DNA from: Candidatus Phaeomarinobacter ectocarpi
Lineage (GTDB): Bacteria; Pseudomonadota; Alphaproteobacteria; CGMCC-115125
DNA length: 64,000 nucleotides
Assembly: GCF_000689395.1 (NCBI RefSeq)
Contig: NZ_HG966617.1
Coordinates: 1,954,677-2,018,676 of the forward strand
Reading direction: 5' to 3'
The notes under the pieces were generated by a model. That model saw nothing but the letters and a program-made list of their open reading frames with translations, was not told the origin of the DNA and did not search any database. Positions 10,761-20,037 of the stretch are shown in pieces; within the stretch, counting starts at the first letter, position 1, and every line of letters starts with the position of its first letter. Made by a program: the position numbers and the translations under genes.

Positions 10761-11846
10761 TCAGGTGCGCGCCGAGCCTCGGCGCATTTTACCCTTGAGG
10801 CGCATCACATAGCCAATGACTTGCGCCACGGCTTTGTAGTGCTCTGGCGGCACTTCGTCATCCACCTCAACGGTGGCATGAAGCGCCCGGGCCAGGGGCA
10901 CATTTTCCACCAGCGGAATGTCATTTTCCTTGGCGATTTCCCGGATCTTGAAGGCCATCCGATCCACACCCTTGGCCACGCAGATGGGGGCTGCCATGCC
11001 CTCTTCATATTTGAGCGCAACGGAATAGTGGGTCGGGTTGGTGACAATCACGGATGCCTCGGGCACCTGCGCCATCATCCGCTTGCGGCCGCGCTCATGG
11101 CGGATCTGCCGCAGCTTGGCCTTGACCGCGGGGTCGCCTTCCATCTGCTTGAACTCGTCCTTGACCTCTTTTTGGGTCATCTTCTGCTTCTTGGCCCATT
11201 GCGCTTTTTGAAACGCAAAGTCGATGCCGGCAATCACCGTCATGATGGCGATGACGCCACCGATCAGCTTGAGCACTTTTTCCTGAAGAACCCCCGGCAC
11301 CACGGCCAGGTCCACGCGCATCAGCATCCCCAGCATGTCGCGCTCGGGCCACACGACCCAGAACGCGATAAGGGAGACGATCACAAGCTTCGCCAGACCC
11401 TTGAAGAAGTTCATCATGCCTTGCGGCCCGAAGATGCGCTTCAGGCCCGCCAGGGGAGAAATCTTGGAGAATTTCGGCTTCATGTTCTCAGCCGAAAAAA
11501 CCGGTTTGTGCTGGACCAGGTTGCCCGCAATGGCCATCACCACAAGCACCAGCATCGGCAGCCCAAGGGCAGCCACCACCGCAATCCCCAGCTGCTGGAT
11601 GATGCGCAGGATATTGCCGCCATCCATGTCATAGGCATGCGGCTCAACAATGAAAGTGGATAAGGGCGCCGCCAGCTGCGCCGCCATGGGCCCCACAAAC
11701 AAAGCCACAATGATGCCGATGCCGATCATGCCGAACCAGGCACTGACCTCCTGGCTTTTGGCAACGTCACCCTTCTTGTGCGCCTCCTCGAGTTTTTTCG
11801 ACGAGGCGTCTTCGGTTTTTTCACTTTGGTCGGGTTGGTCCGACAT
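10761..11846 (-). CDS. flhB: Flagellar type III export protein FlhB
   Basis: This 361-residue inner-membrane component of the flagellar export gate switches export from rod/hook to filament substrates. It has a charged N-terminus, four membrane helices between about residues 35 and 210, and a cytoplasmic C-terminal domain with the autocleavage motif NPTH (270-273). It is the last gene of the flgB-flgC-fliE-fliQ-fliR-flhB unit. The 98-bp gap to cckA may hold a terminator, though none is strong by eye. Confidence 0.97.
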   Translation of the reverse strand: MSDQPDQSEKTEDASSKKLEEAHKKGDVAKSQEVSAWFGMIGIGIIVALFVGPMAAQLAAPLSTFIVEPHAYDMDGGNILRIIQQLGIAVVAALGLPMLVLVVMAIAGNLVQHKPVFSAENMKPKFSKISPLAGLKRIFGPQGMMNFFKGLAKLVIVSLIAFWVVWPERDMLGMLMRVDLAVVPGVLQEKVLKLIGGVIAIMTVIAGIDFAFQKAQWAKKQKMTQKEVKDEFKQMEGDPAVKAKLRQIRHERGRKRMMAQVPEASVIVTNPTHYSVALKYEEGMAAPICVAKGVDRMAFKIREIAKENDIPLVENVPLARALHATVEVDDEVPPEHYKAVAQVIGYVMRLKGKMRRGSART

Positions 11847-11867
11847 CGCGTGTGCGGCCTCCCGGTC

Positions 11868-12638
11868 CTAGATGATGAAACGCAGCAGCACCGCTTCAAA
11901 ATGCTCCAGGAAGTAGAGCATGATGGAGCTGAGCATCATGAACATGATGATGAAGCCGATCAGAATGTTGGCTGGCATCGCTACGAAGAAAATCTGCACC
12001 TGCGGGATCAGCTTCGACAGGATGCCGATGCCCGAATAAAAAACCAGCGAGAACACAATGAATGGGGCTGCGAGTTTGACGCCCAGCGTGAAAGCACTGG
12101 CCATGGTATCCACAGCTACCGCCAGAAAATCAGCCGTCGGAAACGCACCCAGAGGCGGAAACAGCGTGTAGCTGTCGCGCAGGCCAATGAGCATGAGATG
12201 ATGCAGGTCGGTGACAAAAATCATCGCCGTGCCAAGAACGGCGAGATAGGTGCCGACAATGGCACCCTGAATGCCCTGGGTCGGATCCATGTTCATGGCA
12301 AAGGCAAGACCCGTCTGAAATGCAATGATAGTCCCGGCAACCTGCAGCGCACTCATGAACATGCGCGCGGTCAAGCCGATGAACAGACCAATGCCGATTT
12401 CGCCAATCATGCTGGCCGCCATGGCGCCAACGCCCAGCGGCATCGCTGGATAGGTTTCCGCAATCACCGGCGCAAGTACCGCTGTCACAGCGATCGCCAT
12501 CACCAGCCGGATGCGCGCACTGACGCTCATTTCACCAAGCCCCGGCAACACCATCATGGCGGTGCCGATGCGCGCAAAAGCCAGCACATATACCAATGCT
12601 GTTTCGGGCAGAATGTCAGTGGGCAGAGAAAAAATCAT
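11868..12638 (-). CDS. fliR: Flagellar export gate protein FliR
   Basis: This 256-residue protein has about six hydrophobic helices and begins LPTDILPETALVYVLAFAR. It carries FliR features such as LPGLGEMSVSARIRL and the internal QVAGTIIAFQTGLAFA. FliR joins FliP and FliQ in the helical export gate of the basal body. It lies between fliQ (15-bp gap) and flhB (21-bp gap), the canonical order. Confidence 0.96.
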   Translation of the reverse strand: MIFSLPTDILPETALVYVLAFARIGTAMMVLPGLGEMSVSARIRLVMAIAVTAVLAPVIAETYPAMPLGVGAMAASMIGEIGIGLFIGLTARMFMSALQVAGTIIAFQTGLAFAMNMDPTQGIQGAIVGTYLAVLGTAMIFVTDLHHLMLIGLRDSYTLFPPLGAFPTADFLAVAVDTMASAFTLGVKLAAPFIVFSLVFYSGIGILSKLIPQVQIFFVAMPANILIGFIIMFMMLSSIMLYFLEHFEAVLLRFII

Positions 12639-12653
12639 CAGCGCTGACGCACC

Positions 12654-12920
12654 CTAGCCGCCAATGATCAGGCCGCTGATGCGGCTCATATAGGCGGCAA
12701 GCACGGATGCCATGAATGGCAGGGCAACAATCATCGCCAGAAAAATCGAAATGATCTTCGGCACAAACACCAGGGTCATTTCCTGCACCTGCGTCAGCGC
12801 CTGAACCAGCGCAATCGCCAGACCGACAACAAGACCTACAAGCATAAGCGGACCGGCCAGCTGCAACAGCAGCCAGATGCCTTCGCGTCCGATATCCAGA
12901 ACCTCAGGTCCTGTCAGCAT
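12654..12920 (-). CDS. fliQ: Flagellar export gate protein FliQ
   Basis: This 88-residue protein has two long membrane helices forming the hairpin typical of FliQ (GIWLLLQLAGPLMLVGLVVG and a second near 45-75). QALTQVQEMTLVFVPKI is the conserved family core. It is part of the FliP5Q4R1 gate. A GGGGAG Shine-Dalgarno precedes the ATG, and the gene follows fliE by 75 bp. Confidence 0.96.
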   Translation of the reverse strand: MLTGPEVLDIGREGIWLLLQLAGPLMLVGLVVGLAIALVQALTQVQEMTLVFVPKIISIFLAMIVALPFMASVLAAYMSRISGLIIGG

Positions 12921-12995
12921 TGTCTTCTACTCCCCCAAACGCCCCTAAATCAGGTCCCGAGCGTTTGCCTGTTGGATTGCCCCTGCAAATACCGA

Positions 12996-13325
12996 CTAGA
13001 TCGGCATCCGCATGATTTCCTGATACGCCGAGATCACGCGGTCGCGCACAGTAACGGCTGTCTGCAGCATGACTTCGGCTTCCGCGACCTGCGTCACGAG
13101 GTCCACAAGGTTGCCCTGACCCGCAGCTGCCTGTGTGGCGGCAGCTTCACTGGCCCGAGACGTGGACTCGATGCCCTTCATCTGCTGCGACAGCACATCA
13201 CCGAAAGAGGCAACGGGGTTCTTGCCGCCATCAGCAAGGCCACCGGCCTCACCAGTGGAAGACTGGGCCATGCGTTTGATGGCGTCTGTATAGGCGCCGG
13301 CGGCATTGGCTACATTAATACTCAT
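12996..13325 (-). CDS. fliE: Flagellar MS-ring/rod junction protein FliE
   Basis: This 109-residue protein is the adaptor joining the MS ring to the proximal rod. The C-terminal half carries the family pattern SFGDVLSQQMKGIE...LVTQVAEAEVMLQTAVTVRDRVISAYQEIMRMPI. It lies 27 bp after flgC in the flgBC-fliE order that is near universal. Confidence 0.95.
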   Translation of the reverse strand: MSINVANAAGAYTDAIKRMAQSSTGEAGGLADGGKNPVASFGDVLSQQMKGIESTSRASEAAATQAAAGQGNLVDLVTQVAEAEVMLQTAVTVRDRVISAYQEIMRMPI

Positions 13326-13352
13326 GAGCTTTGCTCCTGTTCAGGCAGCGCG

Positions 13353-13763
13353 TTAGCGGCGCAGCAGTTCAATCGTCGCATTCAGCATGCGGCGCGATGT
13401 GTTGATGACATTGAGATTGGCTTCATAGCCGCGCTGGGCCTGGCCCATATCAATGCTCTCGATCATGGTGTTGACGTTGGAGGTCTTCACGTACCCCTTG
13501 TCATTGGCTGCTGGGTGGCCCGGCTCATAGCGCTCGCCAAACGCACTGTTGCTGCGTTCGATCTTGCCCATCTTCACCCGCTCCACGCCGTTGGCACGGT
13601 CAAGCTCGGTGGTGAAGGTCGGGATTTTCCGGCGATAGGGGTCGCCCTCCGGCGTCTTTGCCGTGGACCCTGCATTGGCCATGTTTTCTGCGATCACCCG
13701 CATGCGCCCGCCCTGCGTCTTCAGGCCGGATGCGGCGATCAGCATTGATTTCATGAGATCCAT
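13353..13763 (-). CDS. flgC: Flagellar proximal rod protein FlgC
   Basis: This 136-residue rod protein has the N-terminal SGLKTQGGRMRVIAENMANA segment (rod/hook N-terminal domain). The matching C-terminal coil is EANLNVINTSRRMLNATIELLRR. AGGAG lies 8 nt before the ATG, which decides the start over the Met at codon 4. It sits between flgB and fliE. Confidence 0.96.
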   Translation of the reverse strand: MDLMKSMLIAASGLKTQGGRMRVIAENMANAGSTAKTPEGDPYRRKIPTFTTELDRANGVERVKMGKIERSNSAFGERYEPGHPAANDKGYVKTSNVNTMIESIDMGQAQRGYEANLNVINTSRRMLNATIELLRR

Positions 13764-13793
13764 AATCGTTTCTCCTTTATTGAGCGTCAGCGC

Positions 13794-14213
13794 CTATGAC
13801 GGGCGGCCCGTTACAGCCATGCGCAACATGCCAAGACCCTTGCTGTAGAGCGTGGTGGCGGTCTGATAATCCATCTGGTTTTCAGCGACCTTCATCATCT
13901 GCTCTTCAAGCACCACGGAATTGCCGTTGGATGATGTTTCGCTGTCCGGCGCATTGCGGGTTGAAAAATCACCCCGTGCGCTGGTCGACGTCGTGGAGCC
14001 GGACATGTGCCCCGCCCGCGTCGATGTCATGTGAAGTGTGCCTGACGTCGTGCTCTTGAGCACATTTCTGAAGTCAGGCTCCTTGATGTCCTGTGCGGTA
14101 AAGCCAGGCGTGTGAGCATTGGCAACGTTCTGCGACAGCACACCCTGACGCGCCTGCACCCAGTGCATCCGCTCGCGCAGCATGCCGAAAAGAGGAATAT
14201 CTGAGAAAGCCAT
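13794..14213 (-). CDS. flgB: Flagellar proximal rod protein FlgB
   Basis: The protein (about 139 residues) is a rod protein with the N-terminal motif LSQNVANAHTPGFTAQDIKEPDF and a C-terminal coil (MMKVAENQMDYQTATTLYSKGLGML). The ATG is preferred over a TTG two codons earlier. It is the first gene of the six-gene early operon. A perfect CtrA box lies about 150 bp upstream. Confidence 0.95.
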   Translation of the reverse strand: MAFSDIPLFGMLRERMHWVQARQGVLSQNVANAHTPGFTAQDIKEPDFRNVLKSTTSGTLHMTSTRAGHMSGSTTSTSARGDFSTRNAPDSETSSNGNSVVLEEQMMKVAENQMDYQTATTLYSKGLGMLRMAVTGRPS

Positions 14214-14363
14214 ACGCAACGAACCCCAGGTATTTGGCCGAGCAACTGCTCAGCAGACGGACGGAAATTCCACGAGATATTTTTCTGATGTGGAAGGCGC
14301 GCTGGTCTGCGCTGCAAAACCCGTCCTAGGTTCGTTGTGAGTAGGCAGTATCTGCCGGGCGAA

Positions 14364-14378
14364 TTAAGAAGGCCTTAA
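14364..14378. promoter_or_regulatory. CtrA box for the flgB operon
   Basis: TTAA-GAAGGCC-TTAA is a perfect match to the CtrA consensus TTAA-N7-TTAA. It is about 150 bp upstream of flgB, and its own kinase pathway gene cckA closes the downstream end of this gene cluster. Confidence 0.8.
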
Positions 14379-14453
14379 ACCAACCATCCACAGGCATTTT
14401 TTTTCCCGCAAGGCACCGTAGCCACATAGAAAAGTGGAAAGGTCTCGTTAGCC

Positions 14454-14468
14454 TTAATCGGTTGTTAA
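14454..14468. promoter_or_regulatory. CtrA box for fliOP
   Basis: TTAA-TCGGTTG-TTAA is a perfect CtrA consensus about 102 bp upstream of the fliO start. With the box at 14364-14378 it gives one site for each divergent unit. Confidence 0.8.
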
Positions 14469-14569
14469 GCGCGTGGGCGGAAAATCCTGCCTAGTTGATC
14501 ACCCGTCTGCGAGAGCCACGCACCAACGCGCCGCCCGCAGGCCAGAATTGAAAAGCTGCGAGAGCCGAC

Positions 14570-15076
14570 ATGGAATATGCCGATTACATGCGCTTCTTCT
14601 TCGCCCTCATGTTTGTGGTGGGGCTGATTGGCGGCGTTGCCCTTCTCGCCAAACGCTTTGGCCTGGCGCCGGGAACAGCGACAGGCGGTCGCGCCAGCAA
14701 GAAGCGTCTTGAGATTGTCGAGAGCCTCAACCTCGACACCAAGCGCCGCATGGTCATCATCCGCCGGGACGATCGCGAACACCTGGTTCTCCTGGGCGTC
14801 GACAGTGAAACCCTTGTCGAGACATCGTTTGACCGCCCCGCGCAGCTTCCCGTCGAGGTAGCACACGCTGAAACACTGCCCACGCAAACAACGCCCACGA
14901 CATCAAGCAAGCCGAGTGAAGATGACGATATCTTCGCCCGCCTTCGCAAAGTCGCTGAATTGATGAATGAGAAACGCGCCCTGGCCCTGCGCACCGGGCG
15001 CGCCTCATCAACGGCCGAGCCAACCACTTCGGCCCGTCACGACGCCCTTCGCAAAGTTGCAGGAGACCGCGGGTGA
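14570..15076 (+). CDS. fliO: Flagellar biosynthesis protein FliO
   Basis: This 168-residue protein has a short N-terminus and one membrane helix (about residues 8-28). A cytoplasmic domain follows, with the FliO pattern RLEIVESLNLDTKRRMVIIRRDDREHLVLLG. A charged, poorly conserved tail ends the protein. FliO assists assembly of the FliP ring. Its stop overlaps the fliP start by 4 bp (GTGA), so the two are translationally coupled. Confidence 0.92.
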   Translation: MEYADYMRFFFALMFVVGLIGGVALLAKRFGLAPGTATGGRASKKRLEIVESLNLDTKRRMVIIRRDDREHLVLLGVDSETLVETSFDRPAQLPVEVAHAETLPTQTTPTTSSKPSEDDDIFARLRKVAELMNEKRALALRTGRASSTAEPTTSARHDALRKVAGDRG

Positions 15077-15828
15077 CCCTGACCTCCCGTTTCACAAAAC
15101 TGGCACCAGCCCTGGTCGCAGGCCTTACCGCAACAGCAATGCTGGTGCTGCCGGCCCACGCGCAGGAAATCAGCCTCGCGCTGCCTGAAGAAGGCGCGCT
15201 TACGTCACGCATCGTGCAGCTGGTTCTGCTGGTTGCAGTCCTGAGCCTTGCACCTTCCATTCTCATCATGGTGACGAGCTTCGTGCGCATCGCCGTTGTG
15301 CTGTCCTTGCTGCGGACGGCGATGGGTGTTCAGCAGGCGCCGCCGAATTCGGTTCTCATCAGTCTTGCCCTCTTCCTGACCGCCTTCGTCATGGCGCCTG
15401 TGCTGCAGGACAGCTACCGGGACGGCGTTGCACCCTATCTGGCCGATGAAATCAGCACCGAAGAAGCCTGGGACCTGTCTTCAGGACCCTTCAAAGACTT
15501 CATGCTCAGCCAGGTCCGCGAGGAAGACCTCAAGCTCTTTATTGATCTGTCGGATACAGCCGTCCCTGAGACACCTCAGGCCACACCAATCCATGTACTG
15601 ATCCCGGCCTTCATGATCTCCGAGCTGCGCCGCGCCTTTGAAATCGGCTTTCTGCTCTTCATCCCGTTTATCGTGATTGACCTTGTGGTCGCCTCAGTCC
15701 TCATGTCCATGGGCATGATGATGCTACCACCGATCATGATCTCCCTGCCCTTCAAGCTCATCTTCTTCGTGTTGGTAGATGGCTGGCGGCTGGTGGCGGG
15801 GTCGCTGGTGCAAAGTTTCGGCGCCTAG
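15073..15828 (+). CDS. fliP: Flagellar export gate protein FliP
   Basis: This 251-residue protein has an N-terminal signal peptide (cleavage probably after AHA near residue 31) and four membrane helices. Conserved blocks are SFVRIAVVLSLLRTAMGVQQAPPNSVL, HVLIPAFMISELRRAFEIGF, and the C-terminal MMMLPPIMISLPFKLIFFVLVDGW. It forms the export gate with FliQ and FliR. The start is GTG, overlapping the fliO stop. Confidence 0.97.
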   Translation: MTLTSRFTKLAPALVAGLTATAMLVLPAHAQEISLALPEEGALTSRIVQLVLLVAVLSLAPSILIMVTSFVRIAVVLSLLRTAMGVQQAPPNSVLISLALFLTAFVMAPVLQDSYRDGVAPYLADEISTEEAWDLSSGPFKDFMLSQVREEDLKLFIDLSDTAVPETPQATPIHVLIPAFMISELRRAFEIGFLLFIPFIVIDLVVASVLMSMGMMMLPPIMISLPFKLIFFVLVDGWRLVAGSLVQSFGA

Positions 15829-15930
15829 CCATAAACTTCCCCATGCCCGACGCATAGCGGCATCCCACATGGCAGCAAACCCCGTGTGCTATAGCTCCTG
15901 CACATCCTGATACCAGCAAGGGACTTCACC

Positions 15931-16170
15931 ATGACGGATCGGTATGAGAGCGTTGTCGAAGAGGCTCTTTCAACTCTCCAGGTAGCCCGCGAACAGGTGC
16001 TCAGGGAAATCTCGGCATACCCGGCCCCAATTTCAGGGTGTGACGCGCAGTTCAATCAACTGCTCAGCGACCGAACCCGCATTGCCAACGCAATTCAGGC
16101 GCTTGAGACGACACCGTTCATTCCAACACCCCGCATGCTGGAACCCGGAACGTCGCTGGAGAGCCGGTAG
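15931..16170 (+). CDS. Hypothetical protein, short helical
   Basis: This 79-residue protein (MTDRYESVVEEALSTLQ...) has two amphipathic helices (about 4-30 and 38-56) joined by a Pro-rich turn. It has no membrane segment and no motif I recognise. An ATG is preceded by AAGGGACTTCACC. It lies 102 bp after fliP and converges with the large AMIN-like/TPR gene. Size and helical form would fit a small flagellar chaperone or regulator, but this is only position-based inference. Confidence 0.55.
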   Translation: MTDRYESVVEEALSTLQVAREQVLREISAYPAPISGCDAQFNQLLSDRTRIANAIQALETTPFIPTPRMLEPGTSLESR

Positions 16171-16233
16171 TCCACCGGGTATCTCACAGGTGCAAGATTT
16201 GAAGTGCAGTCTCGGCGAGCCGGGTGACGCGTG

Positions 16234-19200
16234 CTAGTTGATCGCGCCTTCGCCGGCCTGCCCGGCTTCATAGCGACCACGATAGCCCTTCATGAAGCGG
16301 TCCAGCGTATCAACCTGCGCAATCTCACGGGCCAGATCGCGGAAGGCAATGCCGCGTCCATCTGAGGAACTTGCAACAATAGAGAAGGCCGCAGCCTGCG
16401 GACCTTGTGCCATCTTCTCAAAATACTTCTGACGAATGCGCTCAACGCCGTCGCTTTCGCGCGCAAGCACATAGGATATGGCAGAGCGCAGAACATCAAA
16501 CTGCTCGTCATTTGTCAGCGGCTCGTCCCGCGTCCAGGCAAGACCCAGCAGATCCTCAAGAGCGCGGCCGGACTCAGCGTACATGCCTGCTTCCCAGTAA
16601 ACGTCCGCCGTGAGCGCCCGCGCTGGATCGGAGCGGTTGTCCGCAAGCAGTTCAAGCGCGTGATCATGACGCCCCAGCGCACTCAGGGCCTTTGCTTCAA
16701 ACAGCAGCCGCTCATCAGCAACCTGCTGTGGCAGCTGAGCCTGACGTGTCTTGCGCAGGGCCGATAGCGCTTCACCGGGGTCGCTGTTCAACAGATGCAC
16801 CGCAGCCAACCGGCCTGCCACCTGTGCGCGCGCGACACCACGGAGGCGATGGGTAACCTGGTGCTCAAGCATTTCCGCAGCCTGATCGAGCAGGTCAACA
16901 GCAACCAGCCGGTCTGCCAGTTCACGGATCATCCGGTCACCGTCGCGGCCAACCGGCGTCAGTTCACGGAAGTCATAGAACAGACTCAGCGCTTCAAGCG
17001 GCTGGAGGCTGTCCACTTCGCCATCAAGGAACAAGCGGCGGAACATCGCGACCATCTGGTCTGCAATCTCGCGGCCCTTTTCAGCACTGGGGAACTGCGT
17101 CGCAACAGTGCGCATCACACTCAGCGCGCTGCGATAGTCACCCTGCTGCTCATAAATCTTGGCAAGCTCGGCAACCGCATCCAGCTCAACGTCGCCACCG
17201 CGCCATGTAAAGCGCAGTCGGTCAAGCGTGTTGATGGCTTCATCCAGACTTGCAACCACGGCGGTCGCTTCGGCCTCAGCCTCCGCTTCACCTTCAGCAC
17301 CGTCCTGATTTTCAGATCCCTCAGCTGGCTCCACAGCAGCAACCGTTACAACCTCGCCATTTGCATCAAGCGCGCGCAGCAACCCTGCCTGCAGCAGCGT
17401 GGCGCGTGCGGCAATGGGCCGATAGTCCAGTGCCACAGCCTGAGCGTAGCGGGATAGCGCCTCTTCCGGATTGCCATTGGCCTGCGCCAGCTGGCCCGCC
17501 AGAAGAGTGCGTTCTGCAAACAGGGCGTGATCCAGACCATCGTCGGGCACCTTGCGCAGATCGCTTTCCACATTGGCAATATCATTCACCCCAAGCGACA
17601 CACTCGCCGCTGCCAGATGGAAGCGCGCCTGAACGCTGGGGGCATAGTCGGAAATAACAGTCCGCGCCCGTGTTACGTCGGACCGCGCATCAGCAAACCG
17701 ACCAAGACGAACATTCGCAAGTGTGCGCCATACGGCAGCATTTGGATCATATTTGAGCGCCGCCGCAGACAGATCTGCCATGGCATCGTCATACCGGCCG
17801 ATCATGTAGCTGGCGATACCGCGCAGCATGACGAATTCAGGATCAGAGGTCTGGTCCTTCTGCGCTTCTGCCATCAGCCGCATCAGCCCAAGTGCTTCGG
17901 TGCCGTATTCATATCCAAGATAGAACCGCACCAATGCCAGTCGCGCAGCCTTACGCTCATTCGGCGTGGTTGCGCCAGCCACGGCAGAATTAAGGGTGGC
18001 AAGGCCGGAGTGAAAATCATCCGGGTCACCGCTGGCGAGCCTGAAGCCGACAACGCCCGGCGCAAAGATGTTGTTCTGCCTGCTCAGTTCAGCAGCGGCC
18101 GGACGACGCGGATTGGCCGTCAGCACAAGCCCCGTACGGCGCGAGGCAGCCACCTGCCCCTCATTGTTCAGCGAAATCACAACGTCATCCGCAATCGGGC
18201 GGAAGATCAGACCATGTGCAGAGGCAAGAACCTCAAGGTCAACCGTTTCGCGCGGAGAGACCACGCCACGGACCGGGCCAGGCAAAGGTACGATCGCCAG
18301 CGTGTCGCCAACCTGTGGATCAGTAATGCGTCGCGTTGCAGCCGCATCCGGTGCAATGGCAAACAGCTTGCCACCACCATCCGCCTGTACACCCCGACGA
18401 ATGGCCAATGGTCCGGGCGGGCGCAACACCGTCTCGCCAATGGCGACCGACCACGTCTCGCCTTCAAGCTGGGCGGTGACCAGCGCATTACTTGCAAGGC
18501 GCAGACGCACGCCACGCAGGCCATCGGCCTCAACAATTTCAGCAGCATCCACAAACCGCAGATGTTCTTCGGTCAGTAGCGGCTTTTCGATGGCGATATC
18601 GGTTTCAAACAGCGCCCACACATGGCCGGCGCGTTCGAAAACTGCCGCAGGCGCATCAGCAAGACCGGCGAATGAGAACGTCACCGTGTCGCCGCGCCGA
18701 CGAGCTTTGACACTCCCCGCCGGGTCGCTTGGGGCGACCGGAACGGCATCTTCAACAACCGTCGCATCAATAGCTGCTGGGTCAACCACTTCTGGATTGG
18801 TTTCACCTGAAGCCACAACGCTCTCACCGCTGGGCTTTACGATGCGCGGTGTCTCAACAGACAGGCTGTCGCCTGCCGTGTTGGGAGCTGCAACGTTGAC
18901 CTTGTCCGATGTTCCGTCCAGCGCAACGTCCTCGGCAGCACCTTGGGCAGCATCAGCTGTCGCAGCGGCATTGGATGGCGTGCTTGCATCTGTGACCTGC
19001 TCCTCGGAATAGCCACTGTCTTTGACAATGCGAGCCGTGTCAGGACGCCCGATGCGACGCGGATCAATCATCGTCACAGCCTCTTTTGAGGCATCTTCGT
19101 CTGCAGGCGTAGTGGCAGATGGCGCGGGCTCGACCGGAACAGGCGTCGCCGCGTTGCGGCTGCTGGCACCTGCTGCATCACTTGGCAGCACACCTGCAAA

Positions 19201-20037
19201 CTGGTCCTGGTTCAGCTCAAGCGCGGCAAGGGCGCCAGCGTCTTCTGACGCGGCGGTGAGATCAAGCACAATGCCGGTTGGTTCGCGGAACATGCGGAAC
19301 TCGGCTTCAGGCGAGATCGTCAGGCGCAGCTTGGCATTGGTGGAATCTGTGTCCGCTTCCGCATCCGTCACGAAGGGCGGCGGATCGACGCGCAGGCGTC
19401 CGATTTTCAGATGACCCGGCGCGCTGAACTCAAGATCCAGCCGCGAGCCATCGCGCGAGACCTTGTAGTCAATGTCATCAGGCCAATCGAACACGATGCG
19501 GCTGTAGGAGTTGTGCACGCCGACACGAACCGGCACATCCGGCAACTCAACAAGGGCAAGCGCCTTTTTGGCAGCAGCGGCTTTTTCAGCCGCAGCCCTG
19601 GCGGCCTGTTCCCGCTGCAGCACCTCAGGCGGAAGCCCGGGAAAAGCGCGCTGAGAATTTTCTGGAATGAGATTGACATAAACCTCATTGGCCGCCGTCA
19701 GCGCCTCAACCCGGAACGGGAACTTGAGCGCCAGACGCAGGGTTGATCCGTCTGCATCCTGTCGGGCAAGCGCCACATAATTGGGAAGCTGGATTGGCAG
19801 GTCGTTGAGGGCCGCCTCGAAGGCGCGCCCGAACTTCAGAACGACAACACCATTGGATTCCTGTGCGTCCACCGTGACCGCGTCCGGCCACTGGAACCGC
19901 AACCGCGCAAAGCCCTGAAGCTCTTCCGCCTTCACCGACACAGCGTCCGCCGCATGCGCGGGCAATGCCGCCAGAATGGACATCACGGAGAGCGCCGCAG
20001 CAAGCAGTCCGGCCATCACAATGCGTGTAACGGTCAT
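16234..20037 (-). CDS. Large secreted protein with repeated AMIN-like beta domains and a TPR solenoid, flagellar motor locus
   Basis: This 1267-residue protein has a signal peptide (cleavage predicted after AHA at about 29). At least two related N-terminal beta-rich units carry a shared R-x-x-F-x-WP motif: LRFQWPDAVTVDA near 47 and IVFDWPDDIDYKV near 180. A third, weaker unit lies near 445-550. An acidic, Ser/Ala-rich linker lies around 290-440. From about 690 to the end there are TPR-like helical pairs (EFVMLRGIASYMIGRYDDAMADLSAAALKYDP). The beta units resemble the AMIN domain of envelope proteins that bind peptidoglycan or secretins. The start overlaps the motB-like stop (ATGA). Periplasmic, possibly a stator or basal-body scaffold; the function is not established. 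Confidence 0.85.
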   Translation of the reverse strand: MTVTRIVMAGLLAAALSVMSILAALPAHAADAVSVKAEELQGFARLRFQWPDAVTVDAQESNGVVVLKFGRAFEAALNDLPIQLPNYVALARQDADGSTLRLALKFPFRVEALTAANEVYVNLIPENSQRAFPGLPPEVLQREQAARAAAEKAAAAKKALALVELPDVPVRVGVHNSYSRIVFDWPDDIDYKVSRDGSRLDLEFSAPGHLKIGRLRVDPPPFVTDAEADTDSTNAKLRLTISPEAEFRMFREPTGIVLDLTAASEDAGALAALELNQDQFAGVLPSDAAGASSRNAATPVPVEPAPSATTPADEDASKEAVTMIDPRRIGRPDTARIVKDSGYSEEQVTDASTPSNAAATADAAQGAAEDVALDGTSDKVNVAAPNTAGDSLSVETPRIVKPSGESVVASGETNPEVVDPAAIDATVVEDAVPVAPSDPAGSVKARRRGDTVTFSFAGLADAPAAVFERAGHVWALFETDIAIEKPLLTEEHLRFVDAAEIVEADGLRGVRLRLASNALVTAQLEGETWSVAIGETVLRPPGPLAIRRGVQADGGGKLFAIAPDAAATRRITDPQVGDTLAIVPLPGPVRGVVSPRETVDLEVLASAHGLIFRPIADDVVISLNNEGQVAASRRTGLVLTANPRRPAAAELSRQNNIFAPGVVGFRLASGDPDDFHSGLATLNSAVAGATTPNERKAARLALVRFYLGYEYGTEALGLMRLMAEAQKDQTSDPEFVMLRGIASYMIGRYDDAMADLSAAALKYDPNAAVWRTLANVRLGRFADARSDVTRARTVISDYAPSVQARFHLAAASVSLGVNDIANVESDLRKVPDDGLDHALFAERTLLAGQLAQANGNPEEALSRYAQAVALDYRPIAARATLLQAGLLRALDANGEVVTVAAVEPAEGSENQDGAEGEAEAEAEATAVVASLDEAINTLDRLRFTWRGGDVELDAVAELAKIYEQQGDYRSALSVMRTVATQFPSAEKGREIADQMVAMFRRLFLDGEVDSLQPLEALSLFYDFRELTPVGRDGDRMIRELADRLVAVDLLDQAAEMLEHQVTHRLRGVARAQVAGRLAAVHLLNSDPGEALSALRKTRQAQLPQQVADERLLFEAKALSALGRHDHALELLADNRSDPARALTADVYWEAGMYAESGRALEDLLGLAWTRDEPLTNDEQFDVLRSAISYVLARESDGVERIRQKYFEKMAQGPQAAAFSIVASSSDGRGIAFRDLAREIAQVDTLDRFMKGYRGRYEAGQAGEGAIN

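Larger units (their letters stand above)
14214..14569. promoter_or_regulatory. Divergent early flagellar promoter region (flgB operon / fliOP)
   Basis: This 356-bp non-coding region separates flgB (minus) from fliO (plus). It holds two perfect CtrA boxes, described separately, one nearer each gene. The stretch GGCATTTTTTTTCCC around 14393-14407 is a T-rich tract of unknown role. I see no small gene here. Confidence 0.75.

Noticed and set aside
10260-11663. A 467-codon plus-strand frame across cckA and flhB
   Set aside because: It is antisense to two well-recognised genes and has no family features.
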